Shown piece after piece: positions 34,521 to 42,914 of a stretch of 64,000 nt of DNA. Both the position numbers and the translations under genes were made by a program. Where the stretch lies: contig JASEIU010000001.1 in the NCBI GenBank assembly GCA_030017715.1, positions 458,677 through 522,676 of the forward strand, read 5' to 3'. Source of the stretch: Candidatus Saccharicenans sp. (lineage in GTDB: Bacteria; Acidobacteriota; Aminicenantia; Aminicenantales; Saccharicenantaceae). Numbering within the stretch: the stretch's first letter is position 1; the number at the start of each line of letters is the position of its first letter. The notes below the pieces were generated by a model. It was not told where the DNA came from, made no database searches, and was given only the letters and a program-made list of their open reading frames with translations.

Positions 34521-37199
34521 ATGCCCCTGAAAAAATCTCAAGCCGTAAAATCCATTAATAAGGATAAATCCAGGGTCAAATTTAATGCCGACACTGTGTG
34601 TCTTCTCCGTCAGCTTCAGGAAGCGGCCGACAGAGAAAACCATCTGGAAAAATTCCTGGAAGAAACGTCCCGTATTTTGAGTCAGGCATTTAAGCATGGT
34701 CGGGTGACCATCTTTCTGTATGATGAAGAGACCCGGGAATTATTTTTTCTCCGGGGCTGGATAACCGATAAGGGAGAATTTCCCGAAGGCTACAGGCAAA
34801 AAATAAATCTGGGACTAATGGGTAAAGTAGTCCGGAGCCGCAGGCCTCTGATAGTTAACGATATCTCGGAAGATAAAGATTTCCTTTCCGTCCCCGGCCT
34901 GAGGGCCGGGTCTGAAGCCTGCTTTCCGATAATTTTTAAGGGACAGATTCTCGGGGTGCTGGACATCATCGATGAGAGGAAGAAGGCTTTTGAGCCGGGC
35001 GAGATTGATTTTTTGAATTTTTTAACCCGCTTCCTGGGTTCAGCTCTGGCCGAGCGGCAGAAGGCCAGGGCCCTGACTACTCAGGCCGAAAAAACCACTT
35101 TGATACTTGACGGGATACGAGATGGCTACTATGAAGTCGACCTGAAGGGACGGTTCATTTTTATGAATGAGGCTCTGGCCGCTGCCTGGGGACGAAGCCG
35201 CCAGGAGATGCTGGGCAAAAGCTACCGGGATTTTCTGGAGGCCGATAGCATCGACCGGGTCTTTTCTATTTTCAACGAGGTTTTCAAAACCGGCAGAGCC
35301 AGGCTCGGTCTGGAGGCTCAGGTCCGGGATGTCAGGGGAGAGAGGCACATAGTAGAATTTTCTGTCTCCCTCTTGAAGAACGAAGCCGGCGAACCGTCAG
35401 GTTTTTACGGTATCGTTCACGATATTACCGACAGGGTCAGGATAGAGCAGGAACTCAGGGCTGCCAATGCTCGATTCGAATCGCTGCTCGAAGCCCTTCC
35501 TGATGTCATCTATTTCAAAGACCTGGAAGGCCGGAACCTGATTGTCAACCGGGCCATGGAGGATCTGACCGGGTTGAGCCGGGATAAAATAATTGGAAAG
35601 AAGGACGAAGAAATCTTTTCGCCCGAGCTGGCCCTTCAATGTAAACAATCGGATTTCGAGGTTCTGGAAAAGAAGAAACCCCTGAAATTTTATGAAAGCC
35701 TTATCGATAAAAACGGCCGGGAAAGATATTTTGAGAGCATCAAGTCTCCGGTCTTTGACCAGGCGGATAATCTAATTGGAATTGTGGGCATAAGCCGAAA
35801 CATTACCGAACTGAAACAGGCCGAAGATAGACTTAAGGAGAGCGAAAGGAGCTTCCGGAGTGTTTTTGAAAATTCCACTCTGGGGCTGTACCGAACAACT
35901 CCCGACGGTCGCATCCTGCTGGCCAATCCAACCCTTATCAGAATGCTGGGCTATGAAAGCTTTGAAGAATTAGCAAACCGTAATCTGGAAATAGACGGCT
36001 TTGAGCCGGGTTATCCCCGAAAAATGTTTTTGGAAAGAATCAAAAGGGAGGGTGAAATCAGGGGACTGGAAGCGGCCTGGAGAAAAAAAGATGGTTCTTT
36101 TATCTATGTCAGGGAAAGCGCCCGGGCGATAAAGGACGAGACCGGGAAGATTCTTTATTTTGAGGGAACGGTCGAAGATATAACGGAAAGAAAGGAAGCC
36201 GAGCTTAAGCTGGCCGCCCAGCAGGAATTGTTTCAGACTGTTCTCGATAGCGCCGAAGACATCATCCTTATTCTGGATAAAGATTATAGAATTTTACTTT
36301 TTAATCGAGTGGCAGAAAGATATTTTGGCGTTTCTCCTGGAGAAGTTACAGGAAGAAGCATGGCTGACTTTTATCCGGCCGACGGCTGGCCGGCGGCCAG
36401 GGAGAGATTTGATAAAGTCTTTCGAGGAGAAACTATCCGGGAAGACGTTCATCTTGATTTCAGAGGCCGGAAAATGATTCTGAGCGTAACCGAGGTTCCG
36501 CTCCGCAACGAAGCCGGGGAGGTCTATGGTCTCTGCGGTATAGCCCGCGAGATTTCGCATCGGGTGCAGCTGGAAAGGGAGCTGGAGTCTTCGCTGAGAG
36601 AAAAGGAGGCCTTGCTGCGGGAAATCCATCACCGGGTTAAAAACAATATGCAGATTATCTCCAGCCTGCTCAATCTGCAGGCCTACCATGTCCAGAATCC
36701 GGAGCTGACTGTCATTCTCAAAGACTGCCAGAACCGGATCAGGTCAATGGCCATGATCCACGAACATCTTTATAAGTCAACCAACCTGGCCCGGATAGAT
36801 TTTGCCAATTACCTGAACCGGCTGCTGCTTCATCTTTATAACGTTCACCGTCAGAGCCTGGAAAAGATTGAGCTGGAGACCGAGCTGCAGCCGGTAGAAA
36901 TGGACATCGGAACGGCCATTCCTCTCGGTCTGCTGGCCAGCGAGTTAATTTCCAACAGTTTCAAGCATGCTTTCCCGGGCGGGCGGACTGGCCGGGTCAG
37001 AATCATTCTTCACTCCATTCCCGCTGCTGGCTTCAAGCTGGAAATAAGTGATAACGGGATCGGCCTGCCCGATGACTTCAGCTTTGAGCAAACGCGGACC
37101 TTCGGGATGCAACTGGTCGTCCTGCTGAAGGATCAGCTCGGAGCCAGACTGGAGGTGGACAGGAAGTCTGGAACCCGATTTATAATTTCTACCGCCTGA
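34521..37199 (+). CDS. Soluble GAF-PAS sensor histidine kinase (HisKA_2 type)
   Basis: About 892 residues, with no membrane helix. Order: GAF domain (about 35-175), four PAS/PAC units (about 185-310, 320-440, 445-570 and 575-690; PAC endings YGIVHDITDR, VGISRNITEL, EGTVEDITER and GIAREISHR), then a HisKA_2 domain with the phospho-His in REIHHRVKNNMQIISSLL, and a HATPase_c domain (NSFKHAFPGG, ISDNGIGLPDDF). This group often signals to PhyR- or other receiver-type partners. No receiver gene is adjacent. The in-frame TTG 34449 lacks a ribosome site; ATG 34521 has AGAGGT 13 bases upstream, so the start is uncertain. A strong terminator follows. Confidence 0.88.
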   Translation: MPLKKSQAVKSINKDKSRVKFNADTVCLLRQLQEAADRENHLEKFLEETSRILSQAFKHGRVTIFLYDEETRELFFLRGWITDKGEFPEGYRQKINLGLMGKVVRSRRPLIVNDISEDKDFLSVPGLRAGSEACFPIIFKGQILGVLDIIDERKKAFEPGEIDFLNFLTRFLGSALAERQKARALTTQAEKTTLILDGIRDGYYEVDLKGRFIFMNEALAAAWGRSRQEMLGKSYRDFLEADSIDRVFSIFNEVFKTGRARLGLEAQVRDVRGERHIVEFSVSLLKNEAGEPSGFYGIVHDITDRVRIEQELRAANARFESLLEALPDVIYFKDLEGRNLIVNRAMEDLTGLSRDKIIGKKDEEIFSPELALQCKQSDFEVLEKKKPLKFYESLIDKNGRERYFESIKSPVFDQADNLIGIVGISRNITELKQAEDRLKESERSFRSVFENSTLGLYRTTPDGRILLANPTLIRMLGYESFEELANRNLEIDGFEPGYPRKMFLERIKREGEIRGLEAAWRKKDGSFIYVRESARAIKDETGKILYFEGTVEDITERKEAELKLAAQQELFQTVLDSAEDIILILDKDYRILLFNRVAERYFGVSPGEVTGRSMADFYPADGWPAARERFDKVFRGETIREDVHLDFRGRKMILSVTEVPLRNEAGEVYGLCGIAREISHRVQLERELESSLREKEALLREIHHRVKNNMQIISSLLNLQAYHVQNPELTVILKDCQNRIRSMAMIHEHLYKSTNLARIDFANYLNRLLLHLYNVHRQSLEKIELETELQPVEMDIGTAIPLGLLASELISNSFKHAFPGGRTGRVRIILHSIPAAGFKLEISDNGIGLPDDFSFEQTRTFGMQLVVLLKDQLGARLEVDRKSGTRFIISTA

Positions 37200-37224
37200 A
37201 ACCGAACTGATGGCCGAGAAAGAT

Positions 37225-37260
37225 AAAAAAGCCCCACGCTTTCCCGGCGCAGGGCTTTTT
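37225..37260. terminator. Bidirectional intrinsic terminator between convergent genes
   Basis: AAAAAAGCCC (37225-37234 region) pairs with GGGCTTTTT (37252-37260). It gives a T-run on both strands and serves the kinase gene (plus) and the PorT-like gene (minus). Confidence 0.85.
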
Positions 37261-37300
37261 CACTGAAATTTCGAGTTGGTTCCGGCTGCCTGATCTTTTA

Positions 37301-37924
37301 TCAGAAGGCGATTCCGACGGTGGCCGACCAGACGCCGTTCTTGACATCCGGCTGGATGCCCTCTTCGATCGCAGTCAACACCTTTTTCAGACCCAGGCTG
37401 TACCTGACGTCGATCATAAAATGACGGCCGAAATCCAGTCCGGCTCCAAAAATAGCTCCGTAGTCATTGTTTTCAAGCAGGGTCTCCTCCAGCGGAATAT
37501 CCTGACCGTCAATCTGCAATTTTTCTCTGAGTTTGAAGCCCACTGAAGGCCCGGCAAAGATGGCCGGCTGAATCCCGGGAGTGGGAATTCTGATTTTCAG
37601 CAGCAGGGGAATTTCCAGGTAGTCGCCATAAAGCTTTCCGCTATATTCACCGAGCGGGTCGGCTATCTGGGAGCCCTTCATGGTGTACAGGAATTCCGGT
37701 TGAATGGTGATGATTTTCCCGATGTTGATGGCCAGGAAGACTCCGGCCACCAGCCCCACTTTGTTCTTGATGGTTCCTTCCAGGTCCTGGACATCGGCCC
37801 CGGTTAACCTGGCCGCATTGCCGCCGCCGCGAATCCCGAACTGGATACCGGCCAGGGCAGTGGTTTGACCGGCCGCCAGGCACAGAAACAGGGCAATCAG
37901 TAACGAGGTAAAAAGTTTTTTCAT
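37301..37924 (-). CDS. PorT-family outer-membrane beta-barrel protein
   Basis: A 207-residue protein with signal peptide (LFTSLLIALFLCLAAGQTTALA) and the same architecture as the 26677-27330 gene: IQFGIRGGGNAARL, IITIQPEFLYTMKG, YLEIPLLLKIRIP and a terminal VGIAF strand. Probably an eight-stranded barrel of unknown role. ATG 37924 follows a perfect AAGGAGG; the ten extra upstream codons in the open frame are not needed. Expressed alone. Confidence 0.85.
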   Translation of the reverse strand: MKKLFTSLLIALFLCLAAGQTTALAGIQFGIRGGGNAARLTGADVQDLEGTIKNKVGLVAGVFLAINIGKIITIQPEFLYTMKGSQIADPLGEYSGKLYGDYLEIPLLLKIRIPTPGIQPAIFAGPSVGFKLREKLQIDGQDIPLEETLLENNDYGAIFGAGLDFGRHFMIDVRYSLGLKKVLTAIEEGIQPDVKNGVWSATVGIAF

Positions 37925-38057
37925 ATAAACCTCCTTTTCAATGGTCAAAACCAAAATAAATCCAGTGGAGCCTGTCGTCCATACCCCTTAGGGGTGAATT
38001 CCCAGGCTAATTTTGGGGTCTGGAATCTATGACCGTCCATACTCCAGGCCCGTGGTC

Positions 38058-38086
38058 TTGGCTCAGGGCGGTCAATGGGGTAAAAT
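38058..38086 (+). promoter_or_regulatory. Sigma-70 promoter of the OsmC gene
   Basis: TTGGCT (38058-38063), a 17-base spacer and TAAAAT (38081-38086), 30 bases before the start codon. Confidence 0.55.
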
Positions 38087-38115
38087 AGCTTAAAATAAGA
38101 TTCCCGGAGGTGTTT

Positions 38116-38520
38116 ATGAGCGACAGGGATGTCAGGATTACCTTTGAAGGTAACCTGAAGGTGAAAGCTGAATACCGTGGCCTGAGTATCCTGACCGACC
38201 AGCCGACCTATGCCGGCGGAGACGGCTCAGCGCCCGCTCCCTTTGACCTGTTTCTGGCTTCAATTGCCACCTGCGCCGGTTATTATGTGTTGGCTTTTTG
38301 CAGACAGAGAAGCCTGCCGACCGAGGGGATTTACCTTACCATGTCAATGGAAAAAGGCCAGGCTTCAAAGATGATCGAAAAGATCAGAATAGAAATTCAC
38401 CTGCCGGCTGGCTTTCCGGAAAAATACAGAGAAGCGGCGGTCAGAGCTGCCGATCAGTGCACGGTTAAAGCCCATATCCTCAAGGCTCCGGCTTTTGAAG
38501 TGCTGGCGGTTCAGGACTGA
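38116..38520 (+). CDS. OsmC-like protein
   Basis: A 134-residue OsmC/Ohr-fold protein. The cysteine regions of the family are FLASIATCAGYYVLAFC (first Cys near residue 55) and AADQCTVKAHIL (second). Members reduce organic hydroperoxides or have unknown thiol chemistry; the YhfA/OsmC-like subgroup fits better than Ohr. ATG 38116 has CGGAGG five bases upstream. A PAP2 phosphatase follows after 11 bases, probably on the same transcript. Confidence 0.87.
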   Translation: MSDRDVRITFEGNLKVKAEYRGLSILTDQPTYAGGDGSAPAPFDLFLASIATCAGYYVLAFCRQRSLPTEGIYLTMSMEKGQASKMIEKIRIEIHLPAGFPEKYREAAVRAADQCTVKAHILKAPAFEVLAVQD

Positions 38521-38531
38521 GCCCGGCTCTA

Positions 38532-39425
38532 ATGACTTCCGGAATTCTGTCGGGAACGCCGGGAGGCAGCAGTCATTTTCCGGCTGAGAAGCTGGTCGTA
38601 CTTTCTATTTCATTTTTTGCTGCGCTGTTGTTTTTGGACCATTTGTTCGGCCATAACCCGGGGGTCTTTCTGCTGCTGGCCAGCCCGGCCGTAATTCTCA
38701 TTTTCTGGTGGCTTCCCCGGGGGCGAAAAAAATACGGGCCAAGTCCGGTCAGGCTCTTTGTTTGTTCGGCTCTCCCGCTGGCCGGTTATGCTTATCTGTA
38801 CCGGCTGGCCGGTGCCCTGGTTCATTTTTTGAGGCGTCCCTGGCAGGATGAGCTCCTGGTCAATCTGGATAGATTAATTTTCGGCTTCAGTCCCAATCAG
38901 GCGCTGAGTGGCTTTCAGCCGGCCTGGTTGACCGAACTGATGATGATTTCCTATCTGGCCTACCTGCCGCTGGTGGTCTGGCTGGCTTATGTGCTTTTCA
39001 GGAAGCAGGGTCAGGCCGGTCTTCAAACTTACACTTTTGCTCTGGGTCTGGCCTATTTAACCTGCTTTGTCCTCTTTATTCTTATGCCGGCAGCCAGTCC
39101 GCGTTTTTATTTTGAAGGACTGGTTCCCGAGGGCGGCTGGCTTTTTCGTCGGTTGATGCATCTGGTGGAGACTTCGGCCCAGTACCGCGGCGGCTCTTTT
39201 CCCTCGGCCCATTGCGCCGCCGGCACGGTAATGCTGTATTTTGCCCTGAAGGCCGGAAAGCGGGTGGCGGCGGGGGTTGTTCCTTTGATTCTGTTGTTTT
39301 TTTTAAGCACCGTTTACGGCCAGTATCATTACGGTGTGGACGTGCTGGCCGGCGTTCTTATCGGTTTGCTGGCCATCCCGCTCTCGGTCAAGATGCTGAG
39401 CGGCCGGTTGCCGGGTCAGGAGTGA
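38532..39425 (+). CDS. PAP2-superfamily membrane phosphatase
   Basis: A 297-residue integral membrane protein with six or so helices. It carries the PAP2 signatures GGSFPSAHCAAGTVML (motif 2, catalytic His) and YHYGVDVLAGVLIG (motif 3); a weaker motif 1 lies near ASPRFYFEGL. It may dephosphorylate a lipid phosphate such as undecaprenyl diphosphate or a phosphoinositol, or act as a phosphotransferase; the AUR1-like layout leaves the latter open. No strong ribosome site. Confidence 0.85.
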   Translation: MTSGILSGTPGGSSHFPAEKLVVLSISFFAALLFLDHLFGHNPGVFLLLASPAVILIFWWLPRGRKKYGPSPVRLFVCSALPLAGYAYLYRLAGALVHFLRRPWQDELLVNLDRLIFGFSPNQALSGFQPAWLTELMMISYLAYLPLVVWLAYVLFRKQGQAGLQTYTFALGLAYLTCFVLFILMPAASPRFYFEGLVPEGGWLFRRLMHLVETSAQYRGGSFPSAHCAAGTVMLYFALKAGKRVAAGVVPLILLFFLSTVYGQYHYGVDVLAGVLIGLLAIPLSVKMLSGRLPGQE

Positions 39426-39526
39426 AAACTGCAAACCCGGTTATACGGTCAGCGCCGCCTGAGTAAATTTTGAGTAAAAAAAGAACCTCCTCCGGGGCGA
39501 TTTACTGTCAGCAGTCAAACTGTCTT

Positions 39527-40519
39527 TTAATCCCTTGTTCTGTAACCCAGCCAGCGGCAGGTTGTTTTCAGACCGGCCGCCAGGCCTCGCGGCCGGTAAC
39601 CCAGCTCACTCCGGGCCCTGTCTATAGAGACTTCCCAGTTCTGCAGGAACGTCCGGACCCAGTCCTCGGTGATCAGCGGATAAATCCCGAGCCTCCTGGC
39701 CTTCCAGCTTTCCAGCCGGGCCAGGGCCAGGGCCGTGGCGGGCTTTATCATCAAACGGAACGCCCGGCGGCCGGAAAGCGCGGCCAGCAAGTCGTAAAAT
39801 CCGGAAAGAGAAATATTCTCATCGCCCAGAAAATAAGCCTGACCTGGCCGTCCTCGCGACATCAGCAATTTTAACCCCCTGACCACGTCAGCCACATAGA
39901 CGTAGTTGCCCCTTTCCTGACCGCGATTTAAGAGCAAACACAGTCGGAACTTCAGATAGTAATTGATCAGCCTGGTAACCGAATTGGCTTCTGATATCAG
40001 ACCCGGGCCATAAACTCTGGTCGGCCGGGCGATAACTATTTCCAGGCCGCTTCCCAGATAGTCCGGAATGATTTTTTCCGATAGGGCTTTACTGGCTTCG
40101 TAGGCGGTGAGGTAAGGGATGTGGTCGCGGTTTCTGTCTTCGGTCACCGGGCCAGAGTCTGAGGGGCCGCTGACCACGGAAGAGCTGACGTAAACCACCC
40201 TTTCCAGGCCTGCGGCCAGGGCTGCTTCCAGGACATTACGAAAACCTTCCACGTTTATTTTGTAGAACGACCTCCCGTCCGGGGCCCAGTTTCTGGCCTG
40301 GGCGGCCAGGTGGTAAAGCTGGCGGCAGCCGGCCAGGGCTTTTTTCAGGCTGGCCGGATCCAATAAATCAGCCTGAACTGCTTCTATCGGAAGCCTGGCC
40401 CAGCCTGGCGGCTTCTGGGTAGTCCTGACCAGGAGGCGAAGCTTTTCTCCGTCGCGAAGCAGACTCCAGACCAGATTCTGTCCGATAAAGCCGGTGCCTC
40501 CAGTTATGGCGGTAATCAT
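39527..40519 (-). CDS. NAD-dependent epimerase/dehydratase (extended SDR)
   Basis: A 330-residue short-chain dehydrogenase of the extended type. It has the Rossmann motif TGGTGFIGQNL at the N-terminus, the LYHLAA(Q)A stretch, VYVSSSVVSG (catalytic Ser/Thr region) and the Tyr-x-x-x-Lys pair in YEASKALSEK. It probably acts on a nucleotide sugar, a hydroxysteroid-like or a dihydroflavonol-like substrate; the substrate cannot be fixed. Transcribed divergently from the GH172 gene. Confidence 0.85.
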   Translation of the reverse strand: MITAITGGTGFIGQNLVWSLLRDGEKLRLLVRTTQKPPGWARLPIEAVQADLLDPASLKKALAGCRQLYHLAAQARNWAPDGRSFYKINVEGFRNVLEAALAAGLERVVYVSSSVVSGPSDSGPVTEDRNRDHIPYLTAYEASKALSEKIIPDYLGSGLEIVIARPTRVYGPGLISEANSVTRLINYYLKFRLCLLLNRGQERGNYVYVADVVRGLKLLMSRGRPGQAYFLGDENISLSGFYDLLAALSGRRAFRLMIKPATALALARLESWKARRLGIYPLITEDWVRTFLQNWEVSIDRARSELGYRPRGLAAGLKTTCRWLGYRTRD

Positions 40520-40647
40520 TATTTCTGCCTATCTCTGAATCTTTACGGATTATAGATTTAATTCCACCCGGCGGCAACTTCCGGTGGACGCCGGGCGGCG
40601 GTTTGTGGATAATCAGGAATGAAGCCATTACCAACCGGAGGTTTAAC

Positions 40648-41856
40648 ATGAAAGCCAATAAAATCTTTAGCGTTCTGGTTTTTGGTCTGCTGCTTTTTTC
40701 GCTGCCGGGTCTGGCTCAGGAAAAGTTTTCCGGAAGTTCGCTCCTGAACGACCTGGCTCGCCTGAAAAATTATCAGCGACTGAGGATTTCCAGCTATGAC
40801 CGGAGCGGTAAGAATTCCGATTCTCTCAAGATTATGCCCGGAGAAACCGCCGAACTGGCCAGGATCGAAGGGGCCGGCATCATTACCCACATCTGGGTCA
40901 CCGTTTCCTGTCCCGACCCGATGATTAGACGCAATGCGGTTCTGCGCATGTACTGGGACGGCGAGAAGAACCCGAGCGTCGAATGCCCGCTGGGGGATTT
41001 CTTCGGTCAGGGCTGGGGTGAGAAGTACAACTTTGTCAGCCTGCCGCTGGCTGTATCTCCGGGCAACGGCAACGGCCTCAACAGCTATTTCCCCATGCCC
41101 TTCAGTAACGGAGCTCTGATTACCCTGGAAAATCAGTCGGAGCAGCCCATCAACGCTTTCTATTACTATATCGATTACGAGAAATACAGGACCCTTCCGG
41201 CTGACCTGGGACGCTTTCACGCTTTCTGGAACCGGGAACTGACCGACCCCGGAGCCGACGGCGAAAATGAGTGGTCGGTTCTCGGGCCACAATTGCCCAA
41301 CCTGGACGGAGCCGGAAATTATGTCATCGCCGACATCGAGGGCAAGGGCCAGTTTGTGGGCATCAATTACTATGTCGACAATCCTTCTCCCATGTGGTAC
41401 GGCGAGGGCGACGACATGTTCTTCATCGACGGGGAGAAATGGCCGCCGTCGCTTCACGGAACAGGAACCGAAGATTTTTTCAATTCGTCCTGGAGCCCGA
41501 AAGAGATTTACCAGCATCCGTTTTTTGGCTATGCCCGGGTCAACCACGAAACCGGCTGGCTGGGCCGAACCCACTGCTACCGCTTCTTCTTAGAGTCGCC
41601 CATCACCTTTGAAAAATCACTCCGGGCCACCATTGAACACGGGCACAATAACTGCCTGGTTCTGGACCTGGTAACCGTGGCCTACTGGTACCAGAAGGAA
41701 CCGCACAAGCCCTTTCCGGCCCTGAGGCCAAAGCAGGAGAGACAGAATATGCCGCCGGTCGGGGTGGTGGAGATTCATCGCTGGCGGGAAGCCTGGCGCC
41801 AGTCGCAGGGCGGCGGCAAACTCTGGGGCAACGAAAGAAAGGAAGAAAAGAAATAA
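40648..41856 (+). CDS. Exported GH172 (DUF2961) glycoside hydrolase
   Basis: A 402-residue protein with signal peptide (IFSVLVFGLLLFSLPGLA) and the DUF2961 domain, now GH172. Typical segments: AELARIEGAGIITHIWVT near the start, LRMYWDGEKNPSVECPLGDF, INAFYYYIDYEKY, GEGDDMFFIDGE and GTGTEDFFNSSW with conserved acidic residues. Known members cleave or rearrange difructose dianhydrides or alpha-D-arabinofuranosides as oligomers. Start chosen at ATG 40648 with CGGAGG six bases upstream. Probably digests an external glycan; linkage unknown. Confidence 0.88.
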   Translation: MKANKIFSVLVFGLLLFSLPGLAQEKFSGSSLLNDLARLKNYQRLRISSYDRSGKNSDSLKIMPGETAELARIEGAGIITHIWVTVSCPDPMIRRNAVLRMYWDGEKNPSVECPLGDFFGQGWGEKYNFVSLPLAVSPGNGNGLNSYFPMPFSNGALITLENQSEQPINAFYYYIDYEKYRTLPADLGRFHAFWNRELTDPGADGENEWSVLGPQLPNLDGAGNYVIADIEGKGQFVGINYYVDNPSPMWYGEGDDMFFIDGEKWPPSLHGTGTEDFFNSSWSPKEIYQHPFFGYARVNHETGWLGRTHCYRFFLESPITFEKSLRATIEHGHNNCLVLDLVTVAYWYQKEPHKPFPALRPKQERQNMPPVGVVEIHRWREAWRQSQGGGKLWGNERKEEKK

Positions 41857-41894
41857 TCGGCAAAAGACCGGTGCCTTCCCGGCGAGGTGCCGGC

Positions 41895-42866
41895 TCAGGC
41901 CCTGGTCTGGTTTTCTGACCTGTCTCCCCGGTTAACCAGGAAGCGGTCGGCTCTTTTTCTGTTGCCGGCGACCCTGATGGCGGCCGGCAACAGCCTGATG
42001 TGCACCGAGTCCATTGAACCCAGATACTCGCCGTTGTACTGGACTTCAAGGGCTTTCCCCTTGATGACCACTTCTCTGGCTTTGAAGTGCCTTAGCTTTC
42101 TTTGCACCCAGCCGAAATAGATAAAGGGAAACAGGAATATATAGATCAGAGGCGGCATTTCGAAAAGAATAATATCCAGGTAGCCGTCGTCCAGCTTGGC
42201 CTGGGGTGCTACCAGCCAGCTGTAACCGAAATAGTTGCTGTTTCCGATCACACAGTCGAGGCAATTGCTGGTTAAGGTCAGATGCTCATACTGTCGGCCT
42301 TCCTGGTCGACTGCCCCCCGCATCTCCAGGATGTTCTTTTTTCTCCTGTAAAAAAGCAATTTGCGCGCGGCCAGTAGATGGCCGAACAGACCCGGGACAG
42401 AATGTCGTAGTTTTTCTCCGGTGACCGCGGCCGTGGAACCGACGCTGGCGAAGGCCGCCACCCGGTCTTCTATCCGCAGCAGGTCGATGGGGAAAATATC
42501 GCCCTGGAGGATATATTTAATAGCCTTGAAGGGATTGCGGGGGATACCCAGAGATTTGCGGAAAGCGTTGCCGCTGCCGAAAGGGATGACCCCGAAGACC
42601 ATCCGGTCCTGCCGGCCTGATTCAAAAATTCCCTGCAGGACGTCGGCTATGGTTCCGTCTCCGCCGACAGCCACCACCAGGTCGGCTGAGGGACAGATTG
42701 ACCTGGTCATTTCGACCGTTTCTGCTTTGGTTCTCGGAGTATCAAGACAACTTCCGGGCAGCTTTTTGACCAGTTCGGCCCGAAGTTTTCGTCGCCTTTT
42801 CCAGCGTTTATTGGCGGCCAGGGGATTGATAAGGCAAACTATCTTTCTATCGCTGCTGTTTTCCAT
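41895..42866 (-). CDS. Diacylglycerol kinase-family lipid kinase
   Basis: A 323-residue protein of the DagK/YegS family. It shows the phosphate-binding AVGGDGTIADVLQGI motif (GGDGT) near residues 65-80, the following FGVIPFGSGNAFRKSLG segment and the C-terminal beta-sandwich (YNGEYLGSMDSVHIRLLP). It phosphorylates a lipid such as diacylglycerol, or a related alcohol. It sits behind the CehA/McbA-like gene (48-base gap), probably the same transcript. ATG 42866 is preferred to the adjacent GTG. Confidence 0.88.
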   Translation of the reverse strand: MENSSDRKIVCLINPLAANKRWKRRRKLRAELVKKLPGSCLDTPRTKAETVEMTRSICPSADLVVAVGGDGTIADVLQGIFESGRQDRMVFGVIPFGSGNAFRKSLGIPRNPFKAIKYILQGDIFPIDLLRIEDRVAAFASVGSTAAVTGEKLRHSVPGLFGHLLAARKLLFYRRKKNILEMRGAVDQEGRQYEHLTLTSNCLDCVIGNSNYFGYSWLVAPQAKLDDGYLDIILFEMPPLIYIFLFPFIYFGWVQRKLRHFKAREVVIKGKALEVQYNGEYLGSMDSVHIRLLPAAIRVAGNRKRADRFLVNRGDRSENQTRA

Positions 42867-42914
42867 CACCTTATTATTAGCCCGAAAATTTCTAAGGAAA
42901 CGGTCTTATTTATA

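Noticed and set aside
40558..41574. 338-codon minus-strand frame opposite the GH172 gene
   Set aside because: Antisense shadow of a gene with signal peptide and family motifs.
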